64,000 bases of DNA from Eisenbergiella porci (lineage in GTDB: Bacteria; Bacillota; Clostridia; Lachnospirales; Lachnospiraceae), in the NCBI RefSeq assembly GCF_009696275.1, contig NZ_VUMI01000016.1:1-64000 (forward strand), read 5' to 3'. The translations under genes and the position numbers were made by a program. This document shows, in pieces, positions 53,881 to 62,401 of the stretch (within the stretch, counting starts at the first letter, position 1; each line of letters starts with the position of its first letter). Under the pieces are notes generated by a model that had not been told where the DNA came from, made no database searches, and was given only the letters and a program-made list of their open reading frames with translations.

Positions 53881-54060
53881 TTACTGTTTTTTGTTATATT
53901 TTCTGCCCAGATACCTGGCAAAGCTTCTGCAGAATTCTTCCTTCCGGGAACAGGAAATTGTAAGGGCAGTCCCGTCCGCCAGCTCCTGCACATTCCCCTC
54001 CGCTTTAATTACATGCTTCAGATTTACGATATAGCTGTTATGCGGTACTTCAATATGGCC
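53881..54060 (-). pseudogene. C-terminal remnant of a LytTR DNA-binding domain
   Basis: About 58 codons encode the second half of a LytTR domain: IEVPHNSYIVNLKHV, then LADGTALTISCSRKEEFCRSFARYLGRKYN. This is the usual end of AgrA/ComE-like response regulators. The receiver domain and the first LytTR strands are missing. Beyond about 54060 the frame runs on as antisense of the DUF4190 gene and has no family resemblance. Loss occurred at the boundary with that gene. Confidence 0.7.
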
Positions 54061-54085
54061 CTTAAGAAAAAGACCGGCGTTCTGA

Positions 54086-54316
54086 TTGTCGCATTCATTG
54101 TTGCCACAATCCTTCATATTCGGCATTATGGGCGCTGTTTTCTGCTGGCTTCTCGTTATCCCGATTGTCTGCACCATCGCAGGGCTGATTATGAGCATTA
54201 TCAGCCTGGTGAAAACAGGCCAGCATTCCGGAGTCGCCCTTGCAGGCGTAATCGTTTCCGCAATCAGCCTGGTACTCAGCGTTATATTCACGCTGCTGTA
54301 TATTCTTGTATTATAA
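54086..54316 (+). CDS. DUF4190-like small membrane protein, probably N-terminally truncated
   Basis: A 76-residue frame with two membrane helices that reads FIFGIMGAVFCWLLVIP, a Gly-rich turn, then VALAGVIVSAISLVLS. This is the DUF4190 pattern. The family usually has a Gly/Pro/Tyr-rich soluble N-terminus and a first ...IAS segment before the FxxGI motif. Here the sequence starts almost directly at the motif and no ribosome binding site is visible. I think the front was lost in the same event that cut the LytTR gene. A terminator follows at 54440. Confidence 0.5.
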   Translation: MSHSLLPQSFIFGIMGAVFCWLLVIPIVCTIAGLIMSIISLVKTGQHSGVALAGVIVSAISLVLSVIFTLLYILVL

Positions 54317-54439
54317 TACAAATATTTTGATTTGGCGAATACTAATTTCACAGCGGGATCAAAGAGCCGGCATGCTTAACAATGTTGTACTGCCAGACAG
54401 TAACCTCTTACCTATCAGGCATCCCGGTAATAAATGACA

Positions 54440-54468
54440 GCCGGAAGCATCAGCTTCCGGCCAATTTT
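54440..54468 (+). terminator. Rho-independent terminator after DUF4190-like gene
   Basis: GCCGGAAGC and GCTTCCGGC form a perfect 9-bp stem with a 4-base loop, followed on the plus strand by CAATTTTTAT. It lies about 120 bases after the DUF4190 stop and converges on the minus-strand operon end. Confidence 0.7.
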
Positions 54469-54509
54469 TATGTTTCGGAAAGTATTAGAGAAGCCTTAAT
54501 GGCTTTCCC

Positions 54510-54836
54510 CTACCGGAAGCAATTCCAGTACGGTTTCATCAGCGCATAAATAACCAGCGGAACCACCACGGAATTGATGAGGGACAGAACAATGTCCCCG
54601 TCAAACAGCGTGACATTTGCCGCAAAAATAACCACCTCGGACAGGCAGATAATATAAAACCCCAGTCTGCGTTTATGAAACAGCAGAATGCTCACACCTG
54701 TTATCTGCAGCAGCTCCGGTATCATGCAGGCGGCCGCCGCCGAAAGTCCCAGCAGAAACAGCCTGCCATAGTATATAAAGGTGATTATATCCATGAAGAG
54801 TACAATCCAGAGCCATATTTTCATGCCTTTCCGCAT
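54510..54836 (-). CDS. small membrane protein, unknown
   Basis: A 108-residue protein with about four hydrophobic helices (IWLWIVLFMDIITFIYYG, then two central segments, then INSVVVPLVIYALM). It starts inside the end of miaB (16-base overlap) with GGGAGGTG as ribosome binding site, so it is translated with miaB. No conserved motif is recognised. It is the last gene of the long operon from 63.7 kb. It might be DoxX-like in shape, but I cannot support a family. Confidence 0.65.
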   Translation of the reverse strand: MRKGMKIWLWIVLFMDIITFIYYGRLFLLGLSAAAACMIPELLQITGVSILLFHKRRLGFYIICLSEVVIFAANVTLFDGDIVLSLINSVVVPLVIYALMKPYWNCFR

Positions 54837-56302
54837 TCCGGCACACCTCCCGCCATTTCCCCCAGGAAATAAAAGCCCTTATATTCCTTCAGATATACAG
54901 AAACAATTTTCCCTATCAAGGAAGGGTCTCCGGGGAAATGAACCAGCGTATTGTTGGAAAGCCGGCCTGTTACCAGGCTGGGATCCTGTTCGTTTACCTC
55001 TTCCACCAATGCCTCCAGCGTCAGGCCCGACAGGCGTTTCACCTGCTCTCTGGCTATCTCCTGCACCGTGCGCAGCACTTTGTCAAAGCCTTCCTTCACA
55101 ATCTCCTCAGATACCTGGTTTTCCATGGCCGCCGCGGGGGTTCCTGTCCTTTTGGAATAAATAAAGGTAAAGGCATTGTCAAACCGCACCTTTTTAATAA
55201 CATCTATAGTTTCCTCCACATCCTCCGGCGTTTCTCCGGGGAAGCCCACAATAATATCCGTCGTCAGGGCGATATCAGGTATGGCGGCGCGTATTTTTTC
55301 CACCAGGGCCAGATACTGTTCCTTCGTATAGCGCCTGTTCATGGCCTGCAGGATTCGGGTGGAGCCGGACTGCAGAGGCAGGTGCAGATGACGGCATATC
55401 TTTTTGGAGGAAGCCATCACCTCTATCAGTTCATCGGATAAATCCTTGGGATGGGAGGTCATGAAGCGGATACGCTCTATTCCTTCAATTTTTTCCACCT
55501 CCCGCAGAAGTCCGGCAAAGCTCATTGGCTCCTCCAGATTCTTTCCGTAGGAATTCACATTCTGGCCCAGCAGCATGATTTCCACCACGCCGTCCGCCGC
55601 CAGAGCTTCTATTTCCCGGATAATATCTTTGGGGCTGCGGCTTCTTTCACGTCCTCTTACATAAGGAACGATACAGTAGCTGCAGAAATTATTGCAGCCA
55701 AACATGATGTTGATCCCGGACTTGAAAGGATATTTTCTTTCTACCGGAAGATCCTCCACGATTTTATCCGTCCCCTCCCAGATATCGACGATCATGGCCT
55801 TCTGTTCAAATACGGAAGCCAGAAGCTCCGCGAATTTGAAAATATTATGGGTGCCGAATACCAGATCCACGAAACGGTAGCTTTTCCTGATTTTCTCAAT
55901 GGTTCCCGGCTCCTGCATCATGCAGCCGCACAGAGCTACCTTCATATGGGGATTTTTCTTTTTCAGACTGTTTAAATGCCCCAGCCTGCCGTATACCCGC
56001 TGGTCCGCATTATCGCGCACCGTACAGGTATTGTATATGTCAAAATCAGCCTCCTCGCTGTCCGTAAGCACATAACCCGCCTGCTCCAGAATACCGGAAA
56101 GCTTCTCCGAATCCCGGGCATTCATCTGGCAGCCAAAGGTAGTGACACAGGCCGTCAGCTTCCTGCCCAGCTTCTTTTCCTCCGCTTCCACATAGCTGCG
56201 GCATTTTTTCAGGTAATAATACTGTCTGGCGGGCTCCTCTGAAGGAGGCTGTCCGTTTAAGTCAATATCTTCCAGTAAAGCGTTTATTTCTTCGATTTTC
56301 AT
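54821..56302 (-). CDS. miaB: tRNA-2-methylthio-N6-dimethylallyladenosine synthase
   Basis: A 493-residue radical-SAM methylthiotransferase that modifies A37 after MiaA. The UPF0004 domain has Cys residues in TFGCQMNARDSEK, NTCTVRDNADQRVYG and ALCGCMMQEP, which hold the auxiliary cluster. The radical-SAM motif is CNNFCSYCIVPYVRG (CxxxCxxC). GFPGETPEDVEETI and a C-terminal TRAM domain follow. An extra ~40-residue N-terminal stretch is common in Clostridial MiaB. It lies 12 bases after pepT. Confidence 0.95.
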   Translation of the reverse strand: MKIEEINALLEDIDLNGQPPSEEPARQYYYLKKCRSYVEAEEKKLGRKLTACVTTFGCQMNARDSEKLSGILEQAGYVLTDSEEADFDIYNTCTVRDNADQRVYGRLGHLNSLKKKNPHMKVALCGCMMQEPGTIEKIRKSYRFVDLVFGTHNIFKFAELLASVFEQKAMIVDIWEGTDKIVEDLPVERKYPFKSGINIMFGCNNFCSYCIVPYVRGRERSRSPKDIIREIEALAADGVVEIMLLGQNVNSYGKNLEEPMSFAGLLREVEKIEGIERIRFMTSHPKDLSDELIEVMASSKKICRHLHLPLQSGSTRILQAMNRRYTKEQYLALVEKIRAAIPDIALTTDIIVGFPGETPEDVEETIDVIKKVRFDNAFTFIYSKRTGTPAAAMENQVSEEIVKEGFDKVLRTVQEIAREQVKRLSGLTLEALVEEVNEQDPSLVTGRLSNNTLVHFPGDPSLIGKIVSVYLKEYKGFYFLGEMAGGVPECGKA

Positions 56303-56314
56303 CCTTGCTCCTCT

Positions 56315-57556
56315 TTAACAGCCGGCATACAGGGAAATAATGTTCAGGATAATCTCCACACATTTTTCCATGGATTCGATGCACACATATTCAAATCTGC
56401 CGTGGTAATTCATGCCCCCTGTGCACAGATTCGGGCAGGGAAGCCCCATAAAGGAAAGCCTCGCGCCGTCCGTACCGCCGCGGATGGGAGAAATTACAGG
56501 AGTCACCTCCGCCATTTCCATCGCCTTCACAGCCGTATCAATGAGATGGGCATTTTCCGGGTATATCTTTTCTTTCATATTATAGTAGCTGTCCGTCATT
56601 TCCACTGTCAGGACTTCTCTGCCGTACTTTAAGTTCATCAAAGCCGCAGCATCTTTAAAATACGCCTTCTTCTGCTCAAATTTTTCCCGGGAATGATCGC
56701 GAATGATGTAATCCGCCACCGCGCTTTCCACAACGCCGCTGAATTTCTCCAGATGATAAAAGCCCTCATATCCTTCCGTGGAAGCGGGATTCTCATGCAC
56801 AGGAAGAAGGTTCTGGAATTCCTGGGCCAGGAGAATGGCGTTGAGCATCTTATTCTTGGCGCTGCCCGGGTGTACGCTGTAGCCGTGTACGTGAAGCCTG
56901 GCGCTTGCGGCATTGAAATTCTCATATTCCAGTTCGCCCAGTGCACCGCCGTCCACTGTATAGGCGAAATCCGCGCCGAAGCCCGGCACATCAAAATAAT
57001 CCACGCCGCTTCCCACTTCTTCATCAGGCGTAAAAGCGATGCGGATGGTGCCGTGTTCTATTTCAGGAGACTTAAGCAGGGTTTCGGCCATGGTCATGAT
57101 TTCCGCGACTCCCGCCTTGTCATCCGCGCCCAGCAGTGTAGTTCCGTCCGTTACGATTAAGCTCTTCCCCACATAGTCCTGAAGCTCAGGGTTTTCCTTT
57201 ACAGGGAGGATAATTCCCTTTTCCTGATTCAACAGGATATCCCCGCCATCGTAGTTCTCCACAATTCCGGGCTTTACATCCTTTCCGCTTACCGCCGGAG
57301 AGGTATCCATATGGGCAATAAAGCCGATTACAGGCACTTTTTTCTCTTTGTCCTTCAGCGTGGAGGGGATGGCCGCATATACATAGCCGTATTTTTCATC
57401 CATTTTTACATCTGCGGCGCCCATTTCAGTAAGCTCCTCCACCAGGAGGCGCGCCAGATCCTTCTGCTTTTCCGTGCTTGGGAAGGTGGTGCTTTCTTCG
57501 TCTGACTGGGTATCGATTTTTACATAGGTTAAAAATTTATCTACAACCTTGCTCAT
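56315..57556 (-). CDS. pepT: peptidase T (tripeptide aminopeptidase)
   Basis: A 413-residue cytoplasmic M20-family zinc peptidase that removes the N-terminal residue of tripeptides. Metal ligands and catalytic residues appear in [26 protein letters not shown], and [15 protein letters not shown]. The dimerisation lid domain lies at about 210-320. The final ligand is in the C-terminal [10 protein letters not shown]. It is 15 bases after proA and 12 before miaB, in the same transcript. Confidence 0.95.
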   Translation of the reverse strand: MSKVVDKFLTYVKIDTQSDEESTTFPSTEKQKDLARLLVEELTEMGAADVKMDEKYGYVYAAIPSTLKDKEKKVPVIGFIAHMDTSPAVSGKDVKPGIVENYDGGDILLNQEKGIILPVKENPELQDYVGKSLIVTDGTTLLGADDKAGVAEIMTMAETLLKSPEIEHGTIRIAFTPDEEVGSGVDYFDVPGFGADFAYTVDGGALGELEYENFNAASARLHVHGYSVHPGSAKNKMLNAILLAQEFQNLLPVHENPASTEGYEGFYHLEKFSGVVESAVADYIIRDHSREKFEQKKAYFKDAAALMNLKYGREVLTVEMTDSYYNMKEKIYPENAHLIDTAVKAMEMAEVTPVISPIRGGTDGARLSFMGLPCPNLCTGGMNYHGRFEYVCIESMEKCVEIILNIISLYAGC

Positions 57557-57571
57557 ATAATTTCTCCTTTG

Positions 57572-58813
57572 TTATCTGATCTGTCCGTTTCCGCGGATGA
57601 CGTATTTATAGGTAGTCAGTTCCTTTAGGCCCATAGGGCCTCTGGCATGCAGCTTCTGAGTGCTGATTCCGATTTCCGCGCCGAAGCCGAATTCAAAGCC
57701 GTCCGTAAACCGGGTGGATGCATTGGCGTAAACGCAGGCAGAATCCACTTCATTCAGAAACCGTTGTGCATTGTCGGCATTCTCCGTGATAATGGAATCG
57801 GAATGTCCCGTATTGTAACGGTTGATATGGGCAATGGCCTCGTCCAGGCTGTCCACTGTTTTCACAGAAAGAATATAGTCCAGGTATTCCTTCCCGTAGT
57901 CCTCTTCGTCAGCCGTAGACGCGTCGGGGACACTGCACAGTGTCCTTTCGTCCCCCCGGATTTCCACGGATGCGCTTCTGAGGGCTTCCGCCAGGGCCGG
58001 CAGGACCTTCTCCCGGATATTTTCGTGAATCACCAGGGACTCACAGGCATTGCAGACACCGATACGCTGTGTCTTGGCATTTATGATGATAGGAATTGCT
58101 TTTTGGATATCGGCATATTCATCCACGTAGATATGGCAGTTGCCTGTGCCGGTTTCAATCACGGGTATCGTGCTGTTTTCCACCACCGCCCGGATCAGTC
58201 CCGCGCCGCCTCTGGGAATGAGAACATCCACATAGCCGTTCAGCTTCATGAACCGCTCCGTTGTTTCCCTGTCCGTATCGGTAATCAGCTGGATGGCATC
58301 GGCGCAGGCGCCGCATTCTGCAAGAGAAGCGCGGATGCTTTCCGCAATGGCGGTGTTGGAATCAATGGCATCCTTCCCGCCCTTGAGGATACAGGCATTC
58401 CCCGCCTTAAAGCAAAGGCCGAAGGCATCCGCCGTCACATTGGGACGGGATTCATAAATGATTCCAATGACTCCCAGCGGCACCCGGCGTTTCTCGATTT
58501 CCAGACCGTTGGGACGGGTAAACCGATCCAGTACCTCTCCCAGCGGATCCGGAAGCCCGGCTATCTGGCGCAGCCCTTCCGCCATGGCTTCCACCCTGGC
58601 TTCTGTCAGCCGCAGGCGATCCACCATGCCCGGATGCATTCCGTTCTCCTGTGCCCGGCTCACATCCCGCCCGTTGGCTTCCAGAATTCTTCCACAGTTT
58701 CCTGTAAGGGCGTCCGCCACTGCCAGCAAGGCCGCATTTTTCGCAGACGCGCTCATTTTCTGCACTTCATATTTCGCAGCTGCCGCCGCTTTTCCCATTT
58801 CCGTCAGATTCAT
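57572..58813 (-). CDS. proA: gamma-glutamyl phosphate reductase
   Basis: A 413-residue NADPH-dependent enzyme, second step of proline synthesis. The catalytic Cys is in [14 protein letters not shown]. Other motifs are [32 protein letters not shown] and [15 protein letters not shown]. The end has [20 protein letters not shown]. The start is ATG 58813, six bases after AGGAGGT; ATG 58819 overlaps the ribosome binding site. It is separated from proB by two small genes, an order I know from other Clostridia. Confidence 0.95.
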   Translation of the reverse strand: MNLTEMGKAAAAAKYEVQKMSASAKNAALLAVADALTGNCGRILEANGRDVSRAQENGMHPGMVDRLRLTEARVEAMAEGLRQIAGLPDPLGEVLDRFTRPNGLEIEKRRVPLGVIGIIYESRPNVTADAFGLCFKAGNACILKGGKDAIDSNTAIAESIRASLAECGACADAIQLITDTDRETTERFMKLNGYVDVLIPRGGAGLIRAVVENSTIPVIETGTGNCHIYVDEYADIQKAIPIIINAKTQRIGVCNACESLVIHENIREKVLPALAEALRSASVEIRGDERTLCSVPDASTADEEDYGKEYLDYILSVKTVDSLDEAIAHINRYNTGHSDSIITENADNAQRFLNEVDSACVYANASTRFTDGFEFGFGAEIGISTQKLHARGPMGLKELTTYKYVIRGNGQIR

Positions 58814-58830
58814 AACCATACCTCCTGAAC

Positions 58831-58850
58831 ACCGCAGGCAGGCCTGCGGT
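58831..58850 (-). promoter_or_regulatory. hairpin ahead of proA ribosome binding site
   Basis: ACCGCAGG and CCTGCGGT form a perfect 8-bp stem with a 4-base loop, just upstream of the proA Shine-Dalgarno sequence. A second short palindrome, TGCCGCTGCGGCA, lies at 58865-58877. Both are in the 158-base gap between cyclo-ligase and proA and may shape mRNA stability or processing. Confidence 0.55.
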
Positions 58851-58971
58851 ACCGCATAAATCAGCATGCCGCTGCGGCACGCCCTCCCTGTGTCATCTCC
58901 TGGCCTATTCCTCTTCTTTATCCGGCATGACTGTATCCGGCCAGTTTTTTTTATATCCAGTCCGTTTTATT

Positions 58972-59544
58972 CTATATCCAGCCCGATTCCGTCACGATCC
59001 GTTCCGGCCTTATATCTGTTTCCTCCTCGGGCAGCTCTTCCAGCAGCTGGCAGTCAAAACAGAGCGCAATTCTTGCCGCGCCCTGCGCCCTCCGGCAGAA
59101 CCGGTCATAAAAACCGCCTCCATATCCGAGCCGCCGCCTTTGCCTGTCAAAAGCAGTGCCGGGCATGAGGATCAAATCCCGGGAATTTTTTCCCGTCTCA
59201 TAATGCCTTCCCTGCAATACCACAGGCTCCGGGATTCCCTGAAAGCCGTCCTGAAGCTCCTCCGGATCCATAATCCGGTAAAAAGACATTGTTCTGGCCC
59301 GCGCCTGGCCTTCAATTTTCGGGCAGAAAACCTGTTTACCCTCCCGCAGCGCGCCTTCTATCAAATCATAGGTAGGCACCTCATCCCGGTAAGAGGCATA
59401 AACCAGAATTTTTTCCGCCAGTTGGTATTCCTCACTGTCCCTGAGGAAGTCTGTGATCCGTCTGCCGGCGGCCTCACGCTCTTTGGCGCTCATCAGGGCA
59501 CGCCTGGCAAGCGCTTCCTTCCGGCACTCTTTTTTACTCCGCAT
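58972..59544 (-). CDS. 5-formyltetrahydrofolate cyclo-ligase
   Basis: A 190-residue ATP-dependent enzyme that turns 5-formyl-THF into 5,10-methenyl-THF. The ATP-binding N-terminus has SKKECRKEALARRALMS. YASYRDEVPTYDLI and the C-terminal motif RLGYGGGFYDRF are the family marks. The start at ATG 59544 overlaps the DUF896 gene by 11 bases, so translation is coupled. It is the YgfA/MTHFS family. Confidence 0.92.
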   Translation of the reverse strand: MRSKKECRKEALARRALMSAKEREAAGRRITDFLRDSEEYQLAEKILVYASYRDEVPTYDLIEGALREGKQVFCPKIEGQARARTMSFYRIMDPEELQDGFQGIPEPVVLQGRHYETGKNSRDLILMPGTAFDRQRRRLGYGGGFYDRFCRRAQGAARIALCFDCQLLEELPEEETDIRPERIVTESGWI

Positions 59545-59758
59545 GTTCTTTTCCCAGATTGATGACGGAGCCATCCTCATTCTGAATATTGATATTATTC
59601 AGCTGGGAACGCAGGTTCGCCTTCACACTGTTGATATATTCCTTACGCAGCCGCGCCTGTTCATCCTTTTCCTCAGCGCTCAGCCCCTCTGCCTGGGATT
59701 TATGATACAGCTCGTTGATTCGTTTTATTTTCTCATCCATGGTAAGCGGTTCGCTCAT
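59534..59758 (-). CDS. DUF896 (YnzC/YneK-like) small protein
   Basis: A 74-residue helical protein: EKIKRINELYHKSQAEGL, then EEKDEQARLRKEYINSVKANLRSQL. This is the DUF896 signature, a family that includes SOS-linked YneB-operon members in Bacillus. Here it sits between proB and the cyclo-ligase gene. ATG 59758 follows AAAGGAG. A short acidic tail (INLGKEHAE) runs into the next gene. Function is unknown. Confidence 0.9.
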   Translation of the reverse strand: MSEPLTMDEKIKRINELYHKSQAEGLSAEEKDEQARLRKEYINSVKANLRSQLNNINIQNEDGSVINLGKEHAE

Positions 59759-59855
59759 TTCTGCCGTTCTCCTTTCCGTATAGTCTGTTTTGGCCGATAC
59801 ATTTCGTACGGTCAGCGCAGTAAATGCGCAGCCCCTGTCCAAACTGCCACAGTCC

Positions 59856-60719
59856 CTATTTTTTCAGCCTGCTTACAAATCCGGGGAGGTCAAAATCCTC
59901 GTCCTTATTTGCCACAAACAAAGTTCCGTAATTCCTGCCGTCCATGAGACGGTGTATGATGCGGATATCCTTACTGTTCGCGATCAGCATATCCGCCCCT
60001 GCCTTGGTGGCGATTTTAGCGGCGGTTAGCTTGGTATTCATGCCGCCGGTGCCCACGCTGCTTCCCGTGCTTCCCTTCCCCATATCCATATAGGCATCGC
60101 TCAGCTCCTCCACGATCTCCACGAATTCGGCATCCGGGTTTTTCCTGGGATCATCCGTATACAGCCCGTCTATATCGGAAAGGAGAATCAGCAGATCCGC
60201 ATCAATCAGGGCGGCCACAATGGCGGAAAGTGTATCGTTATCCATTTCCAGCTCATAGGTGGCAACCGTATCATTTTCATTTACCACCGGGATAACACCC
60301 ATTTGCAGCAGCTGGGAAAAGGTATTGTGGGCATTATAACGGTTCAGATCGTCCACTATCGTATTTTTAGTCATCAGAATCTGGGCGGTTACCTGGTTAT
60401 ATTCGGAAAAAATACGCTCATAGGTCATCATCAGCCTCGACTGGCCGATAGCGGCACAGGCCTGCTTGATGGCAATCCGGTTGTGCTCGTTGATGTCCTC
60501 CTCCCTCAGATGCATTACCTTTTTCCCCTGGGCAATGGCCCCGGAGGTAACAAGAACCACATCCTTGCCCTGGTTTTTCAGATTGCAAAGCTCCCTTACA
60601 AGAACCTCCAGCTTAATATAGTCCAGATCTCCGGTCTCAGGATGCTGAAGGGACGAAGAGCCTATTTTCACAACAATTCTTTTTTTATCCTTAAGCCTTT
60701 CACGATACTGCTCCATCAT
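59856..60719 (-). CDS. proB: glutamate 5-kinase
   Basis: A 287-residue enzyme that phosphorylates glutamate in proline synthesis. The amino-acid-kinase fold shows RIVVKIGSSSL, VLVTSGAIAQG, VNENDTVATYE, LLSDIDGLYTDDPR and GTGGMNTKLTAAKIA. The protein ends soon after the kinase domain, so the C-terminal PUA domain of the long enteric form is absent, as in a known shorter class. GGAGG precedes two adjacent ATG codons; I use the first. It is 33 bases after the flavoprotein gene. Confidence 0.94.
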   Translation of the reverse strand: MMEQYRERLKDKKRIVVKIGSSSLQHPETGDLDYIKLEVLVRELCNLKNQGKDVVLVTSGAIAQGKKVMHLREEDINEHNRIAIKQACAAIGQSRLMMTYERIFSEYNQVTAQILMTKNTIVDDLNRYNAHNTFSQLLQMGVIPVVNENDTVATYELEMDNDTLSAIVAALIDADLLILLSDIDGLYTDDPRKNPDAEFVEIVEELSDAYMDMGKGSTGSSVGTGGMNTKLTAAKIATKAGADMLIANSKDIRIIHRLMDGRNYGTLFVANKDEDFDLPGFVSRLKK

Positions 60720-60752
60720 TTTATCCTCCGTACATATGCTCTAAAAAGCATT

Positions 60753-62363
60753 TTATATAATTTCATAGCATTTCGCAATAGCTTCTGCGATCTTCATACC
60801 ATCCATAGCGGCGGAAGTAATGCCTCCCGCATATCCCGCGCCCTCTCCGCAGGGATAAAGCCCCCTGACCTGCGACTGAAAATCAGCCTCCCTGTGAATA
60901 CGCACAGGCGACGAGGTTCTGCTTTCCACGCCGGAAAGGCAGACCGCATCATCCGCAAAGCCGGGAATGATCCTGTCAAAAGCTTCCATTCCCTCCAGAA
61001 AAGCTTTCCTGATGGAGGGTGAAAACAGAGGTTTTAAATCGGCAAAAGTATATTTTCCTTTGATGCAGGGCATAAAATCCGCCGCCACATGTTTTTCCCG
61101 CTTTGCTTCCCCGCTTCTGTCCGCAAAATCCCGATAACGCTGTACCGGGATTTTCCCGCCGCCCAGCTCCCATGCTTTTTCTTCCAGCCGGCGCTGGAAG
61201 GCGATGCCCGCAAGAGGCCCTTCGGCTCCGAAATCCTCCGGTGTTACAGAAACAATGATCGCGGAATTCGCATTTCTGCCGTCCCTGCTGCTGTAGCTCA
61301 TGCCGTTTACCGCCAGCCGCTTCTCCTCGCTCGCGGCATTGACCACGTAACCGCCCGGACACATACAGAAGGAATAGACTCCCCTGTTTTCAGACGTCTG
61401 GGCCGTCAGCTTATAGGAGGCCGGAGGAAGATGCTCCGGCCATTCACAGGCATACTGGGACAGATCGATAAGCGACTGGGGATGCTCCACCCGGAGTCCC
61501 ACGGCAAATGCCTTGGCCTCCATGGGTATCTTTTTCTGCTCCAGCATTTCAAAGGTATCCCTGGCGCTGTGGCCGATGGCCAACACCACCTGCTCCGACG
61601 GGAAAACCTGTCCTCCGGCACATTTTACGCCGGTGACCCTGCCCTTATCCAAAAGCAGCTCGGTCACTTTGGTGTTAAAATGGACATCACCGCCCCAGGA
61701 AAGGATCTGCTCCCGCATATTCCTGACCACCTGGGACAGAATATCCGTGCCGATATGCGGTTTGTTTTCATACAAAATACCGGAAGGCGCGCCATGCTCC
61801 ACAAAAATCCGCAGGACCTCGCCGCTTCTGCCCTCTTTATCCTTAACAAGCGTATTCAGCTTGCCGTCGGAAAAGGTTCCTGCACCGCCTTCACCGAACT
61901 GCACATTGGAATCCGGCCTGCATGGGCCGCCTGCCCAGAATGCTTCCACATCCCTGGAACGGGTCTGTACATCGCTGCCCCGTTCTAAAATGATGGGGCG
62001 GTATCCCGCCCTGGCAAGCATATAACCGCAGAAAAGCCCCGCCGGCCCCATACCGATAATAAGCGGCCGGTGCTGCATTTTTTCAGTTCCCGGCCCGGGA
62101 AAATGGTAAGCCACAGGGGTAAACCGGGTTACATCAGCATTCCGGCATTTCCTGATAACCTTATCCTCATCCCCGCTTTTCAGAGTGATATCCACCACGT
62201 AGGAATACCATATCTCCGGTTTCTTCCTGGCATCTATGGATTGCTTCGCCACGCTGCAGGAGGCAATCTGTCCCGCAGGGATGCGCAGTATCCTGGCGGC
62301 CTTTTCTTCCACGGCCTCCGGGGCGTGTCCCGGCTTTAACTTCATCTGTTGTATTCGAATCAT
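60753..62363 (-). CDS. NAD(P)/FAD-dependent oxidoreductase (FAD-dependent protein family)
   Basis: A 536-residue flavoprotein. An N-terminal ~90-residue domain (KLKPGHAPEAVEEKAARILR...) precedes the dinucleotide fold GMGPAGLFCGYMLARAGYRPIILERG. NVQFGEGGAGTFSDGKLNT is a family-specific signature. The C-terminus has LYPCGEGAGYAGGITSAAMDG. Members are conserved in Clostridia and Bacteroidetes, and the substrate is unknown. It is 38 bases downstream of a second flavoprotein gene and upstream of proB. Confidence 0.9.
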   Translation of the reverse strand: MIRIQQMKLKPGHAPEAVEEKAARILRIPAGQIASCSVAKQSIDARKKPEIWYSYVVDITLKSGDEDKVIRKCRNADVTRFTPVAYHFPGPGTEKMQHRPLIIGMGPAGLFCGYMLARAGYRPIILERGSDVQTRSRDVEAFWAGGPCRPDSNVQFGEGGAGTFSDGKLNTLVKDKEGRSGEVLRIFVEHGAPSGILYENKPHIGTDILSQVVRNMREQILSWGGDVHFNTKVTELLLDKGRVTGVKCAGGQVFPSEQVVLAIGHSARDTFEMLEQKKIPMEAKAFAVGLRVEHPQSLIDLSQYACEWPEHLPPASYKLTAQTSENRGVYSFCMCPGGYVVNAASEEKRLAVNGMSYSSRDGRNANSAIIVSVTPEDFGAEGPLAGIAFQRRLEEKAWELGGGKIPVQRYRDFADRSGEAKREKHVAADFMPCIKGKYTFADLKPLFSPSIRKAFLEGMEAFDRIIPGFADDAVCLSGVESRTSSPVRIHREADFQSQVRGLYPCGEGAGYAGGITSAAMDGMKIAEAIAKCYEII

Positions 62364-62401
62364 TCCGTTTTTCCCTTTGCTGCAACAGCTTTTTTAATCT
62401 G

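Noticed and set aside
57647-58828. Plus-strand open frame opposite proA
   Set aside because: proA is unmistakable on the minus strand with its catalytic Cys; the plus frame is a shadow.
58918-58968. Plus-strand terminator (CCGG stem followed by eight T)
   Set aside because: The stem is only about four base pairs and there is no plus-strand gene to terminate.
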